Below, piece after piece: positions 25,501-34,158 of a DNA stretch of 44,952 nt. Under the pieces are notes generated by a model. It had not been told where the DNA came from, ran no database searches, and saw only the letters and a program-made list of their open reading frames with translations. The stretch lies in contig UROS01000002.1 in the NCBI GenBank assembly GCA_900549445.1, positions 1 through 44,952 on the forward strand, given 5' to 3'. The DNA comes from an uncultured Porphyromonadaceae bacterium (lineage in GTDB: Bacteria; Bacteroidota; Bacteroidia; Bacteroidales; Muribaculaceae). A program made the translations under genes and the position numbers. Position 1 is the stretch's first letter. Every line of letters begins with the position of its first letter.

Positions 25501-28500
25501 TTCCTATCACGGCGATGCTGTTGCGCTCGTTCTCGGGGTCATAGCCGCGGAACACGGTACCGAACCCTACTCCGGGCTCCTGAGCATTTTTTGCACGGTT
25601 GCGCTCCTTCTTGAGGTTCACGAGTGTCTGGAGATCGAAGTTCATGTAGTTAGCGGCCGGCCACACTTTCTGGCGCTCGCTGTCTTCGTTGTATTTGCCG
25701 GGAGGGGTCAGCTCCAGCGGTATCTCATACTCATAGTAGTTGCTCTTTACGTCGCTTCCGAGGCGGATGAAGAGCGAGAGTTCGCCTGAACGGAGATTGG
25801 TTACGTCGTCGATGAGTTTCTCGGCGTGGATCCACATCTGCATACGCTTGTAGTTTCGCAGGTCGAGCATGGTGTTGCGGTAAACACCGCGCGCGTCGCC
25901 GGCACGGAGGCCTGTCACCTTCATGGATAGCGACTGCTCGTTGAGCTGGACTATCTGGCTCTGCCCGGGATCCGTGATACGGGTCACGCCGGGGGGCAGA
26001 ACATAGTTCACCGGCTCGCGCGAAGCATTCTCCTCGATGTTGACCGTCGAGAGGTCGAGCTGACCCTCAGCCGGGGAATCGCCGCGGTTGTTGAGATTGA
26101 AATCGTAGGGGCGCCATTCGCCGCGCACGAGCTCGAGAGTGGCGAATCGCAGGTGAGTCACGGCCTTGAATCCCGTCATAAACATTCGGGCGAAGCGGAT
26201 AGTGGAGAAGTCGCTGATATTTCCGACCACTTTCTCGGGAGCGCTCAGCGGAATCTTGAACTGATACCATACTACCTCGAGCGGTTCGCCGGATGCAGTA
26301 GGCACCATGGAGGTCTGCTTGTCGGTGATATAATTTTTGCCTACCTCGAGATCCTCGGGACGGATGGATACCTTATACTGGAAATAGCGCTCGTACTCGT
26401 TGAGGGTGTTGTCCTGGTTGATGTCCTCCACGTCGGGAAGGGAGCGCGACGACTGGTAGAGTGGGTCGGGTGCGTCGTCGGGCGACAGCGAGTTGCCCTC
26501 CACACCGTTATAGTGCTTGTAGCGCTCTATGATCGAGGCGCGGATTTCGTCGTAGTCGTAGCCGCGGTAGAAGTGGTAATTGTCGCCCGCGGGGTCGTTG
26601 AGCGCAGAGAACTGGTCGGCCTGCATCCGCTCTATGGCTGCCGGCGAGAGCTTGCGGCGCAATTCGTCGAGATAATTTTTGTAGGAGTCAAACACGAACT
26701 CGTCGGCGTTGGGCAGACCGTCGAGACCAACATCCTGGATCGTGCGTGCGCCCTGATTGTTGTCGAAGGCGTATGTGAGCGAGTTCTGCGACGACACGCG
26801 GCCCCACACGGTGTTCTGCAGGTAGCGGTTGTCGCCGTCGTAGGGTATGCCGTTCTCGTAGCTCTTCAGACCGTCCTTGAGAATATCCTCGGAGATTTCG
26901 CCGAAGTTCAGATAGAGGTCGCCGCCCTCGAGATTGTCGTTTTCCTTGTCGAGAAACGGGTCGAGCATCCAGAACTGCACATACTCTATGTTGCTCTGTT
27001 CGAAATTGGTGTTGTCCATCTTGCGCATGATGCCGCCCCAGCGTTTCTCGGGAGAGAGGAGGTTGCCCTGGTCATCGATGTTTGTGGCGTCGAGATTGTA
27101 GGGGCCGCGCTCGGTTGGATAAAACGAGAGGTTGAGGGTCTGGATGGTGTTCGACTCGCCGTAGGTAAGCTCACGGCCGGGGAAGATTTCGCGCGAGGTC
27201 ACCTCGCGGACGTAGGGATTGCTGAGCTGCTTGAGGTCGCTTTTTATGTAGCCGGGGCAGAGCGATGAGTTGCGGGCGGTAAACATGCGGTCGATGAAGT
27301 ACCACGACAGCAGCGCGCGGTTCTTGCCGTAGTCCACGTTGTTTGAAAGGGCCGCCTCGGGGAAAAGAGCGTCGGCCGACGGGTCGTAAGGAGTCGACGC
27401 CAGAAACCATGAATAGGGCGAGCGGAGGTCGATGCCGGTCTGTGTCGACTCGAAATCGTCGATATACGAGCTGCCCTTGTTGGAGCCGCTTTTCTGCTTG
27501 TGGGGCACGAGTTGCGCGAACTCTGCCTGAACCGAGAGTGTAGACGGCTGCGTGGCGTTGACCGTGGGAATCTTGTTGAGCAGATTGGTGAGCCACATGA
27601 AGCGGGTGTTGTACTGCATGTTGAGTCCCCACATAGTGTTGTTTATCACTTCATCGCCGATATTGACCTTCTCGGTGAGGGCTTTCTCGGAGAAATGAAG
27701 GACGGTGGCGCCTATGTTGAAGTCCTTGTTGAACTTATAGTTCAGGTCGAGTCCGAGGAGGGTTTTTCGCTGAGTGGAATAGAGCGACTGGTTCTCGAGC
27801 GTCACGCTTATGCTTTGCCCCGAATCTATGATGCTCTGGTTGGTTATGGTGACGATACCCATGGCGTAGTCCACGGTATAGTCGGAATTCTCCACGAGCT
27901 GCACGCCGCCGGCCATCACGACCACTGACCCGCGGGGCACGTTCATGGCGTTGAGCCTTATCTGGGAACCGTTTGACGCCTGATACTTACCGGTGAGCAC
28001 AAATTTGTTTTTGTCGGCGAACTGCCGCGCCACAATCAGCGTTGAGTCGTAGAGTTCCTGATACACGTATTGCTTCGCAACCTCGGGGTTGCCGATTTTA
28101 TCGGCAAGATGCCTGCCGAACGGCTCCACCACCGGAAAGATTATCTTGCCCGACGACGACAGGATTGTATAACCCTCTATGAAGTCGAAAAATCCATCGG
28201 GATTCGACGCCTCGTTAGAGTCGATGCGGTCAAGGTTCATAACCTGCAGAAGAGGTATGTTGGAGATTCCCGCCACGGGGAGATAGTTGATTTCCGTACC
28301 GGTGGTGTCGCTCAGATATTTGATGTTGAGGCGGAAATTGTTTTTCTGCACCTGATACGCACCGAGCGAGTAGACGTTTTTCATCATGAGCTTCCACATC
28401 GGGAGGCGCGGATTCACTGTGGTGCTCTTGAGCATCTTCACGTAGAGCGACTGGTCGGTCGTGGTGATGTCGGCCGAGAATTCGCCCACCTGATATACCT

Positions 28501-29971
28501 GACCGTTGTAGGTATACTCAAACGCAACACCTAAAACCTCGTCGGCATTCAGGGCGCTTTTCAGCGAAATATATCCGAGAGTGGAATTCAGGGTGTATTC
28601 GCTCGACGAGAGCAGGCGCGCCGACTCAACCTTCTCGAATCCCGTACCGCCCTCAATACCGTATGCGGCGAGCGGCTCGAGAGTCTGAGTCACGGTGTTG
28701 ATGTTTCGTGCGCCGGGATAGTCGGTCTTTATTACGGAGAGCAGGTTGTTGGAAGCGTTTGCCGGATTGGGGAGCGATGCGTTGGACTGCCAGTAGTCGC
28801 TTGCGAGCACGCTGTTTTCGCCGAGATCCATGAAGGCCACGAGGTTACGGCTCTGGTTATAGTTTCCGCTCTTGTTAGTCACCCATACCTCCACGCGGGT
28901 AATATTGACCCCCGACGACACGAACGGCAGTTTCGAGGCAAAACGGTCGTAATTGTCGCGGAAGAAATGGGCGAGAAAAAAGTGGCGGTTCTGGTCGTAG
29001 TTGTCGGCCTGAATCGTGAAATCGGTGGTCTGTACTCCACCTTTGGTGTTTACGCTGCGCGACTCGGAATTCTGCTGCGACACGAGAGCCGTTGCCGTCA
29101 GCTTGCCGAACTGCAGCTGGGTTTTGATACCGAACAGAGCCGTACTTCCGCGTATGAGCGACGACCCGGTTGTCATCGACACGTTGCCGGCCTCGATGCT
29201 CTTCACTATATCGTCCTCCTTTCCCTCATAGGCGAGTTTCAGGTTCTTTGAGTCGAAATCGAAAGTGGCGTCTGTATTGTAGGTCATGTTGAACTTCATC
29301 CGGTCGCCTACACTTGCCTGGATGGTAGCCTGGATTTTCTGGTCGAAGTCGAAGTAGGTGTGGCGCCGTGAGTTGAGCGACAGCGCGGGGTTGTCGGTCT
29401 TGTTCGACTTCACACCCGTTGAGATCTGCACGGAACCCTGCGTCTTCAGCTGCACGCCGCCCGGGCCGAAGATTTTTTCGAGCGGCCCGAGAGCGAAGTT
29501 CATGTCGAGTATATTGAACGGCTGCTTGTCGGGGTTTGTAATGGCCTCGGCGTTGCGCTGCCGGTAATAGTTTTGCATCGACTCACGCAACTGCCAGTTG
29601 TTGTACTGTTCTTCAGAGAGGTAGAAGGGAGTAGTAATGTCCATGTCGCCTACCCGGGTACGCACTACGTAGAATCCGGTAACGGGGTCAAACTCCACCA
29701 CGGTTTTAATGTTCGACGGCGTGGCGAGATCGGCTGCATATTCCGCTTCCATCAGATCCTCGTAACTTTGCGGAATCGTGGGACTTACCGGATACTGCAT
29801 CATCATGGAATCGGCGTCGGCCACAAGGGGCGACACCGGCATCACCGGAGCCGGAGGTGTGAAGCCGGGAGTAACGTATTGAGCGGCGGCATAAAATGCG
29901 ACTGAGGCGAGCACGCATAGCACACCCACCACAGCTGTTATTGTCGATATTTTATAGTTACTCGGAGTCAA
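22523..29971 (-). CDS. sprA: Type IX secretion outer-membrane translocon SprA (Sov)
   Basis: SprA is the giant 36-stranded beta-barrel that exports type IX cargo across the outer membrane in Bacteroidota. The protein has 2482 residues, the usual size. It begins with a signal or anchor segment (ISTITAVVGVLCVLASVAFY), contains family stretches such as LAYEGKEDDIVKSIEAGNVS, YSWFLASTPYDPSADALFPE, YVQFWMLDPFLDKENDNLEG and LRAGDARGVYRNTMLDLRNY, and ends in repeated barrel strands with the C-terminal SFGITMNLSLAR. ruvA lies 36 bases upstream (a pairing seen in other Bacteroidales) and the SGNH gene 2 bases downstream. Other type IX components are not in this window, so whether a complete system exists cannot be told here. 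Confidence 0.96.
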   Translation of the reverse strand: MTPSNYKISTITAVVGVLCVLASVAFYAAAQYVTPGFTPPAPVMPVSPLVADADSMMMQYPVSPTIPQSYEDLMEAEYAADLATPSNIKTVVEFDPVTGFYVVRTRVGDMDITTPFYLSEEQYNNWQLRESMQNYYRQRNAEAITNPDKQPFNILDMNFALGPLEKIFGPGGVQLKTQGSVQISTGVKSNKTDNPALSLNSRRHTYFDFDQKIQATIQASVGDRMKFNMTYNTDATFDFDSKNLKLAYEGKEDDIVKSIEAGNVSMTTGSSLIRGSTALFGIKTQLQFGKLTATALVSQQNSESRSVNTKGGVQTTDFTIQADNYDQNRHFFLAHFFRDNYDRFASKLPFVSSGVNITRVEVWVTNKSGNYNQSRNLVAFMDLGENSVLASDYWQSNASLPNPANASNNLLSVIKTDYPGARNINTVTQTLEPLAAYGIEGGTGFEKVESARLLSSSEYTLNSTLGYISLKSALNADEVLGVAFEYTYNGQVYQVGEFSADITTTDQSLYVKMLKSTTVNPRLPMWKLMMKNVYSLGAYQVQKNNFRLNIKYLSDTTGTEINYLPVAGISNIPLLQVMNLDRIDSNEASNPDGFFDFIEGYTILSSSGKIIFPVVEPFGRHLADKIGNPEVAKQYVYQELYDSTLIVARQFADKNKFVLTGKYQASNGSQIRLNAMNVPRGSVVVMAGGVQLVENSDYTVDYAMGIVTITNQSIIDSGQSISVTLENQSLYSTQRKTLLGLDLNYKFNKDFNIGATVLHFSEKALTEKVNIGDEVINNTMWGLNMQYNTRFMWLTNLLNKIPTVNATQPSTLSVQAEFAQLVPHKQKSGSNKGSSYIDDFESTQTGIDLRSPYSWFLASTPYDPSADALFPEAALSNNVDYGKNRALLSWYFIDRMFTARNSSLCPGYIKSDLKQLSNPYVREVTSREIFPGRELTYGESNTIQTLNLSFYPTERGPYNLDATNIDDQGNLLSPEKRWGGIMRKMDNTNFEQSNIEYVQFWMLDPFLDKENDNLEGGDLYLNFGEISEDILKDGLKSYENGIPYDGDNRYLQNTVWGRVSSQNSLTYAFDNNQGARTIQDVGLDGLPNADEFVFDSYKNYLDELRRKLSPAAIERMQADQFSALNDPAGDNYHFYRGYDYDEIRASIIERYKHYNGVEGNSLSPDDAPDPLYQSSRSLPDVEDINQDNTLNEYERYFQYKVSIRPEDLEVGKNYITDKQTSMVPTASGEPLEVVWYQFKIPLSAPEKVVGNISDFSTIRFARMFMTGFKAVTHLRFATLELVRGEWRPYDFNLNNRGDSPAEGQLDLSTVNIEENASREPVNYVLPPGVTRITDPGQSQIVQLNEQSLSMKVTGLRAGDARGVYRNTMLDLRNYKRMQMWIHAEKLIDDVTNLRSGELSLFIRLGSDVKSNYYEYEIPLELTPPGKYNEDSERQKVWPAANYMNFDLQTLVNLKKERNRAKNAQEPGVGFGTVFRGYDPENERNSIAVIGNPSLSDVRVMLVGIRNNSSVTKDGVVWINELKVTDFNSEGGWAAKGNVNLGLSDVATFNFGAHMETAGFGGVDQSLNQRRLDDYQQFNFAMQVDAGRFLPEKAKLRAPIYYSVSKEKTSPKYNPLDQDVLLKEALDAAANKHERDSIESFAVERSVVKSFSISGLKFDIKSKNPMPWDPANFTFNFSFNKQHRTDPTTEYENTNDYRGSFQYSYTPFIKGLKPFGWIKSKSKNLKFLREWEINYLPNNISFLTTMSRYYYEQQTRSETDVDFQLPVSVSKNFLWDRQLSVTWNLTKSLNLSFNSNTSARIEETVGAVNRKLFPDRYKQWKDTVWQSILSMGTPWSYNQTFVASYKAPFSRIPVLDWLTGNVSYNATYRWDRGAEVDGVSVGNSIANQAVWNVDGRVNFESLYNKWSFTKEVNKRFASKRSGTRGARPQEKKAKKFERTFALLPDTSLTIKHNLRNKKVKVTATTIDDKPYKVTAKVIDANSVSVLTRGTENLKFTVTEILKEDKSFIRELAEYGARFLMSPRSFSMRFRNTRTLSLPLFRPDIGNVFGQSRSYGPMSPGLDFAFGFTDESYVYKAKERGWLLTDDGQTSPAMWSNGHEINFELNLEPIRGLKILLTTNRTDNHSKQIQFMYDNMPTSLSGSYTKTHCAIRTALRGSSASDGYNSPAFNKFLDNIPVVASRLEERYRGLRYPEGGFMTGNVNAGNPYNPEVGTVSSTSSDVLIPAFIAAYTGTDVRKQYLSPFPSLAEAMPNWRITYDGLIYIGALNNIFKALTLTHAYQCTYTVGSYSSYLNWISSDGDYGFTLDELSGNPIPSSPYNISSVAITEKFAPLIGVAVTLKNEMTFNAEYRDSRTLTLNTSAGQVVEATTRGITIGAGYKIVGFNSVLKMKGSQKGVSNDLTLNADFSIQENQALIRRIESNYTQATSGTRTLNMNFSANYTLSRRLTLGAFFDHQVNTPIVSSTAYPTTNTSFGITMNLSLAR

Positions 29972-30007
29972 GGTTTCAAGCTGTTAGCAGCACTCCCGCC
30001 CGACATC

Positions 30008-30592
30008 TCACATCATTGAAAGAGCCTTTTTAATAGCCGTCTCTACCTTGGTTTCAGGATCTGCCTCAAAGATTTTTTTGAGCACCTTCTGCGAGGCGGG
30101 ACGCGGGAAGCCAAGCATCACCATGGCAGCAAGAGCCTCCTCCATAACGGAATTGTCGATAACAGGTTGTAATAATAACGTATCATCGGAAGCTTTTATT
30201 TTATCTTTGAGGTCAACAATTATGCGCTGGGCGGTCTTGGTTCCGATGCCTTTTACGCTCTTAAGCCGCGAATGGTCGCCCGATGCTATCACTGCCTCGA
30301 GTTCCGGAGCCGGAACTGACGACAGAATCATCCTCGCAGTATTTGCTCCCACGCCCGAAACTCCTATGAGCAGGCGAAAAAGCTCACGCTCCTGAGCCGT
30401 GAAGAAGCCATACAGCGCCCAGGCATCCTCGCGTATCACTTCATGAACAAGAAGTTTCACCTCGCCGCCCGCATTTTCAAGCGATGAAAAAGTTGTAAGG
30501 GAGATATTGAGCATATATCCCACCCCCCCGTTTTCCACCACCGCATAGGTGGGAGTAAGTTCCACCACGGTTCCTTTTATATATTCTATCAT
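30008..30592 (-). CDS. ruvA: Holliday junction branch migration protein RuvA
   Basis: RuvA binds four-way DNA junctions and loads the RuvB motor. From the ATG at 30592 the protein has 194 residues: OB domain (MIEYIKGTVVELTPTYAVVE, GGVGYMLNIS), two HhH motifs (LIGVSGVGANTARMILS and LKSVKGIGTKTAQRIIVDLK) and the flexible C-terminal domain that touches RuvB (ALAAMVMLGFPRPASQKVLK). The ATG at 30601 would add three residues, and MIEYIKG is the family-typical start. It is the first gene of the ruvA-sprA-SGNH-MBOAT operon, with a promoter interlocked with the divergent gene's -7 box. Confidence 0.95.
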   Translation of the reverse strand: MIEYIKGTVVELTPTYAVVENGGVGYMLNISLTTFSSLENAGGEVKLLVHEVIREDAWALYGFFTAQERELFRLLIGVSGVGANTARMILSSVPAPELEAVIASGDHSRLKSVKGIGTKTAQRIIVDLKDKIKASDDTLLLQPVIDNSVMEEALAAMVMLGFPRPASQKVLKKIFEADPETKVETAIKKALSMM

Positions 30593-30616
30593 AGCATTCA
30601 ATTACTGTTTCTTCCA

Positions 30617-30650
30617 CAAAGTTACGCCATCTTTTCGGAAATTCAACAAA
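30617..30650 (-). promoter_or_regulatory. Promoter of the ruvA-sprA operon
   Basis: On the minus strand: TTTG at 30650-30647, 22 bp spacer, TAACTTTG at 30624-30617; leader of about 18-20 bases. Confidence 0.72.
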
Positions 30651-30656
30651 ATGCCG

Positions 30657-30664
30657 TAATTTTG
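30657..30664 (+). promoter_or_regulatory. -7 box of the GT-C-like gene
   Basis: TAATTTTG at 30657-30664. Transcription near 30671 would make the ATG at 30672 leaderless, or leave a 13-base leader to the ATG at 30684. Confidence 0.6.
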
Positions 30665-30671
30665 TGTTCCA

Positions 30672-32309
30672 ATGCCCGAACCTATGGAACAAAAGAGAAA
30701 AATCGGTTACAATAGCGTGGCGGTCGGAATTTTTGTCCTGACGGCTTTCGTTCTATATTTTCTGTTTTCGTGGGTGACGCCCCCTATGCTCGACGACTTC
30801 ATGTTTCTCAAGGATTATATGCTCCACAACGATGAGTCGCAGAAGCTTACCCTGAAAGGTTTTCTCGGTTTTTCGCAATTCATGCGCACAACCGACAACA
30901 GCCGTCTGATGAATCTACTTTGGCCCGTGTACGGAATCGCCGCACCGAAATTTGTGCTCTCTGCTCTTATCGGGGGAAGCATGGCTTTCACTCTTTATCT
31001 GATTGCAAAACTCTCGGCACCAGGCGGTAAAGTCTCGCCGTTTTGGTTCGTGTTTGTGTGGATTGCCACAATTATCGCTTTGCCGTGGCGCGGAAATATG
31101 ATAACAGGTGTATTCGCTGAAAACTACATGGTTTCTTCAGCTTTCAATCTTCTGTTCATCTTCCTTTTGTGCCGGAAATATGGCAACGGCGGCAATATAC
31201 GTCCACTGACAGCTGTATGTCTCGTGCTGCTTTCTGTTTTCACCGGAGCGCTCCACGAGGGATTTTCGGCACCGGTGCTTGTCGGCATAGGTATATGGTT
31301 CTGCATCAGGCGCTTCAAAGTTCCCGGCGTGTGGTGGATGATGACAGTCGCCTACGCTCTCGGCCTATTATGGCTCCTTACATCTCCGAGTATCTGGATA
31401 AACTTAAGTAATTCCGACGAAAACAGCATACATATTAATTTTGACATTAAATATATGCTGCCAATCCTCCTCCCTTCAATCGGACTTATCCTCACCTTGG
31501 CAGTTATTTGGGTAAAATCGAGCTATCATGCCATATTTCAGAAGATGCTTGCCGACCCGATTTTCATTATTATCTCTTTCGCATATATTGCCGAAATCAT
31601 CCTCATGGCGCGACTTGGATTCAACTTCTCACGTACGGAATGGATTCTCAACATTTTTTGTATCTCACTACTCACATACATACTACAGCATTTACGCAGG
31701 AATTTTTCAACAACACATCGGTTAACATCTCATTCAATCACTTTTTTAGGGTTCTCCATCATCGTGGCTTTTTATATCAACGTAATCCACTGGCAGATCT
31801 ATTTCAGTAATCAGCAGAAGGAAATGTTCTCCCAACTGAAAGATTCCACCCACGGTACTATGTATTATGATTATGACACGAGGTGTTCTAAGATCACACT
31901 CTTGCACCCTACTTACAATGTATGGTGGCAATGGCACAATCTGTATCAATTCAACAGATTCGCCCCCGCCGGAAAAACATTCGTTCCGGTAGCCAAGGCT
32001 CTTTCTGATTTGTCGATACCGTTCGACAGTCTACCGCCAGTATGCGGAAACGCCGGAATGCGCCAATATAAAGATGTTTTGCTTCATAGAGATATGGATG
32101 TTGCTCCTCTCTCAGACCGTAAATGGGATATTGAGCCAATAGCAAATGTCGCCAACCTCGACATTGTGAATGAAAACGGTGACGTATACGATTCAATGGA
32201 ATCTCTTTTTCTGAGATTTATCGCGCCTACGGGCGAAAGAATGATTTACGTGCGCCCTCTGCACTACAAGGTAAAAGGCCCGTACAGCCGGGTCGATTTT
32301 TCTAACTGA
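30672..32309 (+). CDS. Polytopic membrane protein, GT-C/DUF6056-like
   Basis: A 545-residue protein with roughly ten membrane helices in the first 375 residues and a soluble C-terminal region. An acidic pair in the first periplasmic loop (TPPMLDDFMFLKDYM) is typical of GT-C glycosyltransferases, which take polyprenyl-linked sugars. The overall layout resembles the DUF6056 family; this assignment is from memory of the pattern and moderate only. The alternative start at 30684 (MEQKRK) is equally possible. Between about 31380 and 31800 the base composition is AT-richer than the rest. The RluA-type gene follows after 9 bases. Confidence 0.65.
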   Translation: MPEPMEQKRKIGYNSVAVGIFVLTAFVLYFLFSWVTPPMLDDFMFLKDYMLHNDESQKLTLKGFLGFSQFMRTTDNSRLMNLLWPVYGIAAPKFVLSALIGGSMAFTLYLIAKLSAPGGKVSPFWFVFVWIATIIALPWRGNMITGVFAENYMVSSAFNLLFIFLLCRKYGNGGNIRPLTAVCLVLLSVFTGALHEGFSAPVLVGIGIWFCIRRFKVPGVWWMMTVAYALGLLWLLTSPSIWINLSNSDENSIHINFDIKYMLPILLPSIGLILTLAVIWVKSSYHAIFQKMLADPIFIIISFAYIAEIILMARLGFNFSRTEWILNIFCISLLTYILQHLRRNFSTTHRLTSHSITFLGFSIIVAFYINVIHWQIYFSNQQKEMFSQLKDSTHGTMYYDYDTRCSKITLLHPTYNVWWQWHNLYQFNRFAPAGKTFVPVAKALSDLSIPFDSLPPVCGNAGMRQYKDVLLHRDMDVAPLSDRKWDIEPIANVANLDIVNENGDVYDSMESLFLRFIAPTGERMIYVRPLHYKVKGPYSRVDFSN

Positions 32310-32318
32310 ATTTTGAAT

Positions 32319-32996
32319 ATGCAAGTAGTTTACGAAGATAATCATCTGATAATAGTCAACAAGGCGCCCGGTGAGATTGTGCAGGGCGACAAAACGGGCG
32401 ACGAACCTCTTTCAGAAACGCTTAAACAGTGGCTGAAAGAGAAATATTCGAAACCGGGCAATGTTTTCATCGGCGTAGTCCACCGCCTCGACCGCCCCGT
32501 TGGGGGACTCGTCGTATTCGCCAAAACATCTAAAGCGCTTACAAGGCTGAACGACATGTTCCGCAACGGCGAGGTGCGCAAAACCTACTGGGCACTGACC
32601 CGCAATATGCCGCCAAAGCCGGAGGATCGCCTCGTGAATTATATAACCTCTACGGAGCGCAACAACAAGTCGTACGCTTCGCTTTCGCCCAAAAACGGAG
32701 CGAAAGAAGCCATACTCTCCTACCGTCTGCTCGGGTCGAGCGACAGATATAACCTGCTCGAAATCAATCTTGAAACGGGGCGGAAGCATCAGATCCGCGT
32801 TCAGCTTTCAGCCATCGGATGCCCCATTAAAGGAGACCTGAAATATGGCGACAAGCGGTCGAACCCCGACGGCTCTATTTCTCTCATCGCCCGTCGCATA
32901 CAGTTTGTTCACCCTGTATCAGGCAAGGAAATCGACGTTACAGCACCGTTGCCCGACGATGCTCTTTGGCAGGCATTCAAAAACATAACAGACTGA
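32319..32996 (+). CDS. RluA-family pseudouridine synthase
   Basis: A 225-residue enzyme that isomerises uridine in rRNA or tRNA. The start MQVVYEDNHLIIVNKAPGE is the family beta strand, VVHRLDRPVGGLVVFAKTSK carries the catalytic Asp in HRLD, and LETGRKHQIRVQLSAIGCPI is the RNA-binding motif near the end. It lacks the N-terminal S4 domain, as in the short RluA/TruC-like subgroup. The ATG at 32319 is chosen over the in-frame TTG at 32313. fmt begins 2 bases after the stop. The modified position cannot be told from sequence. Confidence 0.92.
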   Translation: MQVVYEDNHLIIVNKAPGEIVQGDKTGDEPLSETLKQWLKEKYSKPGNVFIGVVHRLDRPVGGLVVFAKTSKALTRLNDMFRNGEVRKTYWALTRNMPPKPEDRLVNYITSTERNNKSYASLSPKNGAKEAILSYRLLGSSDRYNLLEINLETGRKHQIRVQLSAIGCPIKGDLKYGDKRSNPDGSISLIARRIQFVHPVSGKEIDVTAPLPDDALWQAFKNITD

Positions 32997-32998
32997 TT

Positions 32999-33958
32999 AT
33001 GAAAAAAGAAGATTTAAAAATAGTATTTTTAGGCACTCCCGATTTTGCAGTGGAGAGCCTGCGAAGGATTGTTGACGGCGGCTACAACGTGGTCGGTGTC
33101 GTAACTATGCCGGACAAGCCGGCAGGCCGCGGCCACAAGCTGCTGCAGTCGCCCGTCAAGCAGTTCGCGCTCGAACGTGGTCTGCACCTCATGCAGCCCG
33201 TCAAACTCAAAGACCCCGAATTTGTGGAGGAGTTGCGCAGCCTCAACGCTGACCTTTTCGTAGTAATAGCTTTCCGCATGCTTCCCGAAGTTGTATGGAC
33301 GATGCCCCGTCTCGGAACCTTCAACCTCCACGCCTCTCTCCTTCCGCGCTACCGGGGTGCCGCACCCATAAACTGGGCCGTGATAAACGGCGACACCGAA
33401 ACAGGCGTCACAACTTTCTTCCTGAAACACGAAATCGACACCGGCGACATCATATCGCAGGTGAAAATCCCCATCTTACCATCCGACAACGTGGGCGACG
33501 TTCACGACAAACTGATGATGCTCGGCGCCGATCTTACTATCAGCACCATAGAAAGCATTCTCATCGGTACGCTTCACACCGTAGCACAGGACGAACTCAT
33601 CGGTGACGCAGAGCCAACCCCGGCACCAAAAATCTTTAAGGAAACGTGCCGCATAGACTGGACCCGCGGTGCCTCTGAAATCCACAACCTCGTACGCGGT
33701 CTCTCTCCTTATCCTGCCGCCTGGTCCGTTCTGGAGAACGACGCCACGGAAATGGGTTCCGTTAAGATTTTCGAGACAGAAATTTCCGACCGCTCCGACC
33801 TTAAGCCCGGCGAAATAGAAACCGACGGCAACGCTATGACCGTAGGCTGCGGCGATAGAGCGATATCAGTCAAATCTCTGCAGTTGCAGGGAAAACGGAG
33901 AATGGACACTTCTGAGTTCCTCCGGGGCTGTCGATTGAGCAAACCGCGGTTCGTTTGA
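32999..33958 (+). CDS. fmt: Methionyl-tRNA formyltransferase
   Basis: Fmt formylates initiator Met-tRNA using 10-formyl-THF. The 319 residues start MKKEDLKIVFLGTPDFAVES, have the THF site FNLHASLLPRYRGAAPINWA with catalytic Asn/His, GDTETGVTTFFLKHEIDTGD in the loop after it, and a C-terminal tRNA-binding domain beginning near IHNLVRGLSPYPAAWSVLEN. The start at 32999 gives the canonical N-terminus; the frame upstream to 32966 overlaps the previous gene and is rejected. No terminator lies directly after; the hairpin at 34317-34351 may serve. Confidence 0.97.
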   Translation: MKKEDLKIVFLGTPDFAVESLRRIVDGGYNVVGVVTMPDKPAGRGHKLLQSPVKQFALERGLHLMQPVKLKDPEFVEELRSLNADLFVVIAFRMLPEVVWTMPRLGTFNLHASLLPRYRGAAPINWAVINGDTETGVTTFFLKHEIDTGDIISQVKIPILPSDNVGDVHDKLMMLGADLTISTIESILIGTLHTVAQDELIGDAEPTPAPKIFKETCRIDWTRGASEIHNLVRGLSPYPAAWSVLENDATEMGSVKIFETEISDRSDLKPGEIETDGNAMTVGCGDRAISVKSLQLQGKRRMDTSEFLRGCRLSKPRFV

Positions 33959-34144
33959 AACATTTCATACCCTCATTTGTTAATTAAGCCATATTTTTAC
34001 CATCACCAAACCATATCTTCGTTGAGATAAATATTTACAATACTTCCATATTCCGTCATTAATTATCAAATAGTTACGATAAATATAAATTAAATTTATT
34101 TTAGATAACATATCAATGCGTCTAAATTCATATTGAAATTAGCG
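33959..34144. other. AT-rich gap after fmt
   Basis: About 185 bases of strongly AT-rich sequence with no open frame of note, no tRNA and no strong hairpin. It leads into the -7 box of the candidate small RNA and may hold its upstream control region. Confidence 0.5.
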
Positions 34145-34152
34145 TAACTTTG
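34145..34152 (+). promoter_or_regulatory. -7 box of a candidate small RNA
   Basis: TAACTTTG at 34145-34152 with no gene close downstream on this strand; no good -33 box is seen at the normal distance. Confidence 0.55.
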
Positions 34153-34158
34153 CAATGT

